Source of the DNA: Thermoplasmata archaeon
Lineage (GTDB): Archaea; Thermoplasmatota; Thermoplasmata; Thermoplasmatales; Thermoplasmataceae
Direction: 5' to 3'
NCBI GenBank assembly: GCA_021846695.1
Contig: JAJZWN010000047.1
Span: 1 to 7,691, forward strand
DNA: 7,691 nt
Below, piece by piece: positions 6,820 through 7,691 of this stretch (positions are counted from its first letter, which is position 1; each line of letters starts with the position of its first letter). The position numbers and the translations under genes were made by a program. The notes beneath the pieces are model-generated. The model was given only the letters and a program-made list of their open reading frames with translations. It had not been told where the DNA came from and did no database searches.

Positions 6820-7578
6820 CTATAAAACTATCTGCACAATTCCTATAATTATAAACACAGTTCCCAGGATTTTATATGTTGATAAGGGATTTATGTTATT
6901 TCCAATTCTGGAAAAGATAAGTCCAGATAATATTGATATACTGCCTATAATGAGAGCCGCTATTATCATGATATGGCCGGCAATTAGATACCCGACAGTT
7001 CCGGAAGAAGCAGATATAATCATAGAGAAGGTAGATGTTCCCACAGCTGTTTTTATATCAAGTTTTAATATTAAAATTGATATTATCAAAAACATTATTC
7101 CACCACTTGCTCCAAGTATCCCGGTTGCAAGCCCTACCGGTATTGTAATCAATACAATTTCCCAGGGCTTGATATTTAATAATCTTTGAGTATCTTTGGT
7201 ATTTTGCATTTCTTTTCTTCTTATGAGTGAATAAATACCCATAGCAATTATAAAAACGGCAAAACCAATTTTTACAGATTCAGCTGGAATAAGAAATGCT
7301 ATTCTTACACCAATCTGTGAACCTATGATAGCTCCCAGGATCATAGGTATTCCCTTTTTGATATTTACCCTGCCACGTTTAAAATATACATACGCAACCA
7401 TAACTGATGTAATTACATCGATTAACAGGCTTGTGCCAATGGCATCCTGGGGTAATTCAGAATTTACAATTATTAAGGCAGGAACAACAGCAACAACTCC
7501 ACTGGAACCAAGTACACCGGTTAATGCCCCCACAATTATTCCCAGTATGATGAATTCTAAATAGAAGAGATAGAACAT
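6820..7578 (-). CDS. TauE/SafE (sulfite exporter) family membrane protein
   Basis: A 252-residue polytopic membrane protein, about eight hydrophobic segments, matching the usual length of TauE/SafE proteins (PF01925). The internal two-fold repeat typical of the family is clear: GALTGVLGSSGVVAVVPAL (17-35) with AIGTSL (46-51) in the first half, and GLATGILGASGG (149-160) with AVGTST (178-183) in the second. A charged cytoplasmic loop (RRKEMQNTKDTQR, about 120-132) joins the halves. Characterised relatives export sulfite or organosulfur anions such as sulfoacetate; others are annotated only by homology, so sulfite export is plausible but not shown, even though it would suit a sulfur-rich acidic habitat. 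It is the first gene of the pair with the MFS transporter. The start at 7578 is the only ATG near the N-terminus, with no Shine-Dalgarno site. A well-placed TATA box is not obvious: the best run (7590-7581) is too close to the ATG, and a weaker ATTATTAAATA lies near 7604. Confidence 0.88.
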   Translation of the reverse strand: MFYLFYLEFIILGIIVGALTGVLGSSGVVAVVPALIIVNSELPQDAIGTSLLIDVITSVMVAYVYFKRGRVNIKKGIPMILGAIIGSQIGVRIAFLIPAESVKIGFAVFIIAMGIYSLIRRKEMQNTKDTQRLLNIKPWEIVLITIPVGLATGILGASGGIMFLIISILILKLDIKTAVGTSTFSMIISASSGTVGYLIAGHIMIIAALIIGSISILSGLIFSRIGNNINPLSTYKILGTVFIIIGIVQIVL

Positions 7579-7592
7579 AAATATATATTTTA

Positions 7593-7644
7593 ATTTACTA
7601 TTTAATAATTCTTAATTGTGATTTACTATTTATAATAATCTTAA
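7593..7644. repeat. Imperfect tandem direct repeat in the divergent promoter region
   Basis: ATTTACTATTTA occurs exactly at 7593-7604 and again at 7621-7632, a 28-base period. Each copy is followed by a similar continuation, ATAATTCTTAA versus TAATAATCTTAA, giving two units of about 23-24 bases. They lie 15-66 bases upstream of the TauE-family start and also just upstream of the possible plus-strand gene. Regulator binding sites for one or both genes would explain the arrangement, but the AT-rich background makes chance similarity possible. Confidence 0.5.
7629..7637 (+). promoter_or_regulatory. Possible TATA box for a divergent plus-strand gene
   Basis: TTTATAATA is centred about 24-27 bases before the ATGs at 7657 and 7660, the spacing of a leaderless archaeal promoter. 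It falls inside the second copy of the tandem repeat. Confidence 0.3.
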
Positions 7645-7656
7645 ATGAGATTAATA

Positions 7657-7691
7657 ATGATGCAACGCCCTAATATAAAAATTTCAGGATA
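7657..7691 (+). CDS. Possible start of a divergent gene, cut by the right edge
   Basis: From the ATG at 7657 (or 7660) the frame reads MMQRPNIKISG and stays open to the edge. An in-frame ATG also exists at 7645, but the TATA-like box at 7629-7637 favours 7657/7660. Only eleven complete residues are visible, so no product can be named and the gene itself is uncertain. Its presence would make 7579-7656 a shared divergent promoter with the TauE-family gene. Confidence 0.3.
   Translation, partial: MMQRPNIKISG

Noticed and set aside
6893..7564. Plus-strand frames opposite the TauE-family gene
   Set aside because: Antisense shadows; the minus-strand frame carries the duplicated TauE/SafE motifs.
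1..7691. CRISPR arrays, tRNA genes, transposase genes or IS ends
   Set aside because: None were found on either strand: no regularly spaced repeats of CRISPR length, no recognisable tRNA arms and no transposase motifs.

Overview
The window looks like a piece of a thermoacidophilic euryarchaeon, most probably from the Thermoplasmatales (Ferroplasma, Acidiplasma, Cuniculiplasma and relatives). This is an inference from several signs. The DNA is AT-rich. TATA-like boxes lie about 25-30 bases upstream of start codons that have no leader or Shine-Dalgarno site, which is the leaderless archaeal pattern. The surface solute-binding protein has no lipobox and is crowded with N-glycosylation sequons. 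The gene families (archaeal ATPase_2/DUF234, TauE/SafE, MFS, stand-alone class II glutamine amidotransferases) fit such genomes. No rRNA, tRNA, CRISPR array or intact insertion sequence was found.

Layout, all on the minus strand and so read right to left. A two-gene membrane transport unit lies at 7578-5586: a TauE/SafE-family exporter followed 10 bases later by a 12-TM major facilitator transporter with its own short Shine-Dalgarno-like site. A 248-base gap containing two GC-richer stem-loops follows. Next is a 458-residue archaeal AAA-type ATPase with a DUF234 nuclease-like C-terminus (5337-3961), then two tandem stand-alone class II glutamine amidotransferases of almost equal length (3875-3177 and 2975-2274). 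A 303-base gap separates these from a solute-binding protein of the oligopeptide/nickel ABC family, which starts at 1970 and runs off the left edge after at least 656 residues. At the right edge a divergent plus-strand gene may begin near 7657.

Only the TauE-MFS pair is clearly co-transcribed. The ATPase, each amidotransferase and the binding protein each have a plausible promoter, and oligo-T tracts follow both amidotransferases. No single pathway links the window: the two ends are transport modules, and the middle holds paralogous nitrogen-transfer enzymes beside an AT-rich ATPase of a kind that is often mobile.

The most notable observation is the amidotransferase pair. The copies align without gaps over at least the first 101 residues and share promoter architecture. 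The downstream copy has replaced the conserved glutamine-binding Arg of the RxA(S/T)xG motif with Leu, while keeping Cys2, HNG and the acidic DTE/DSE motif. This suggests one active copy and one with altered function.
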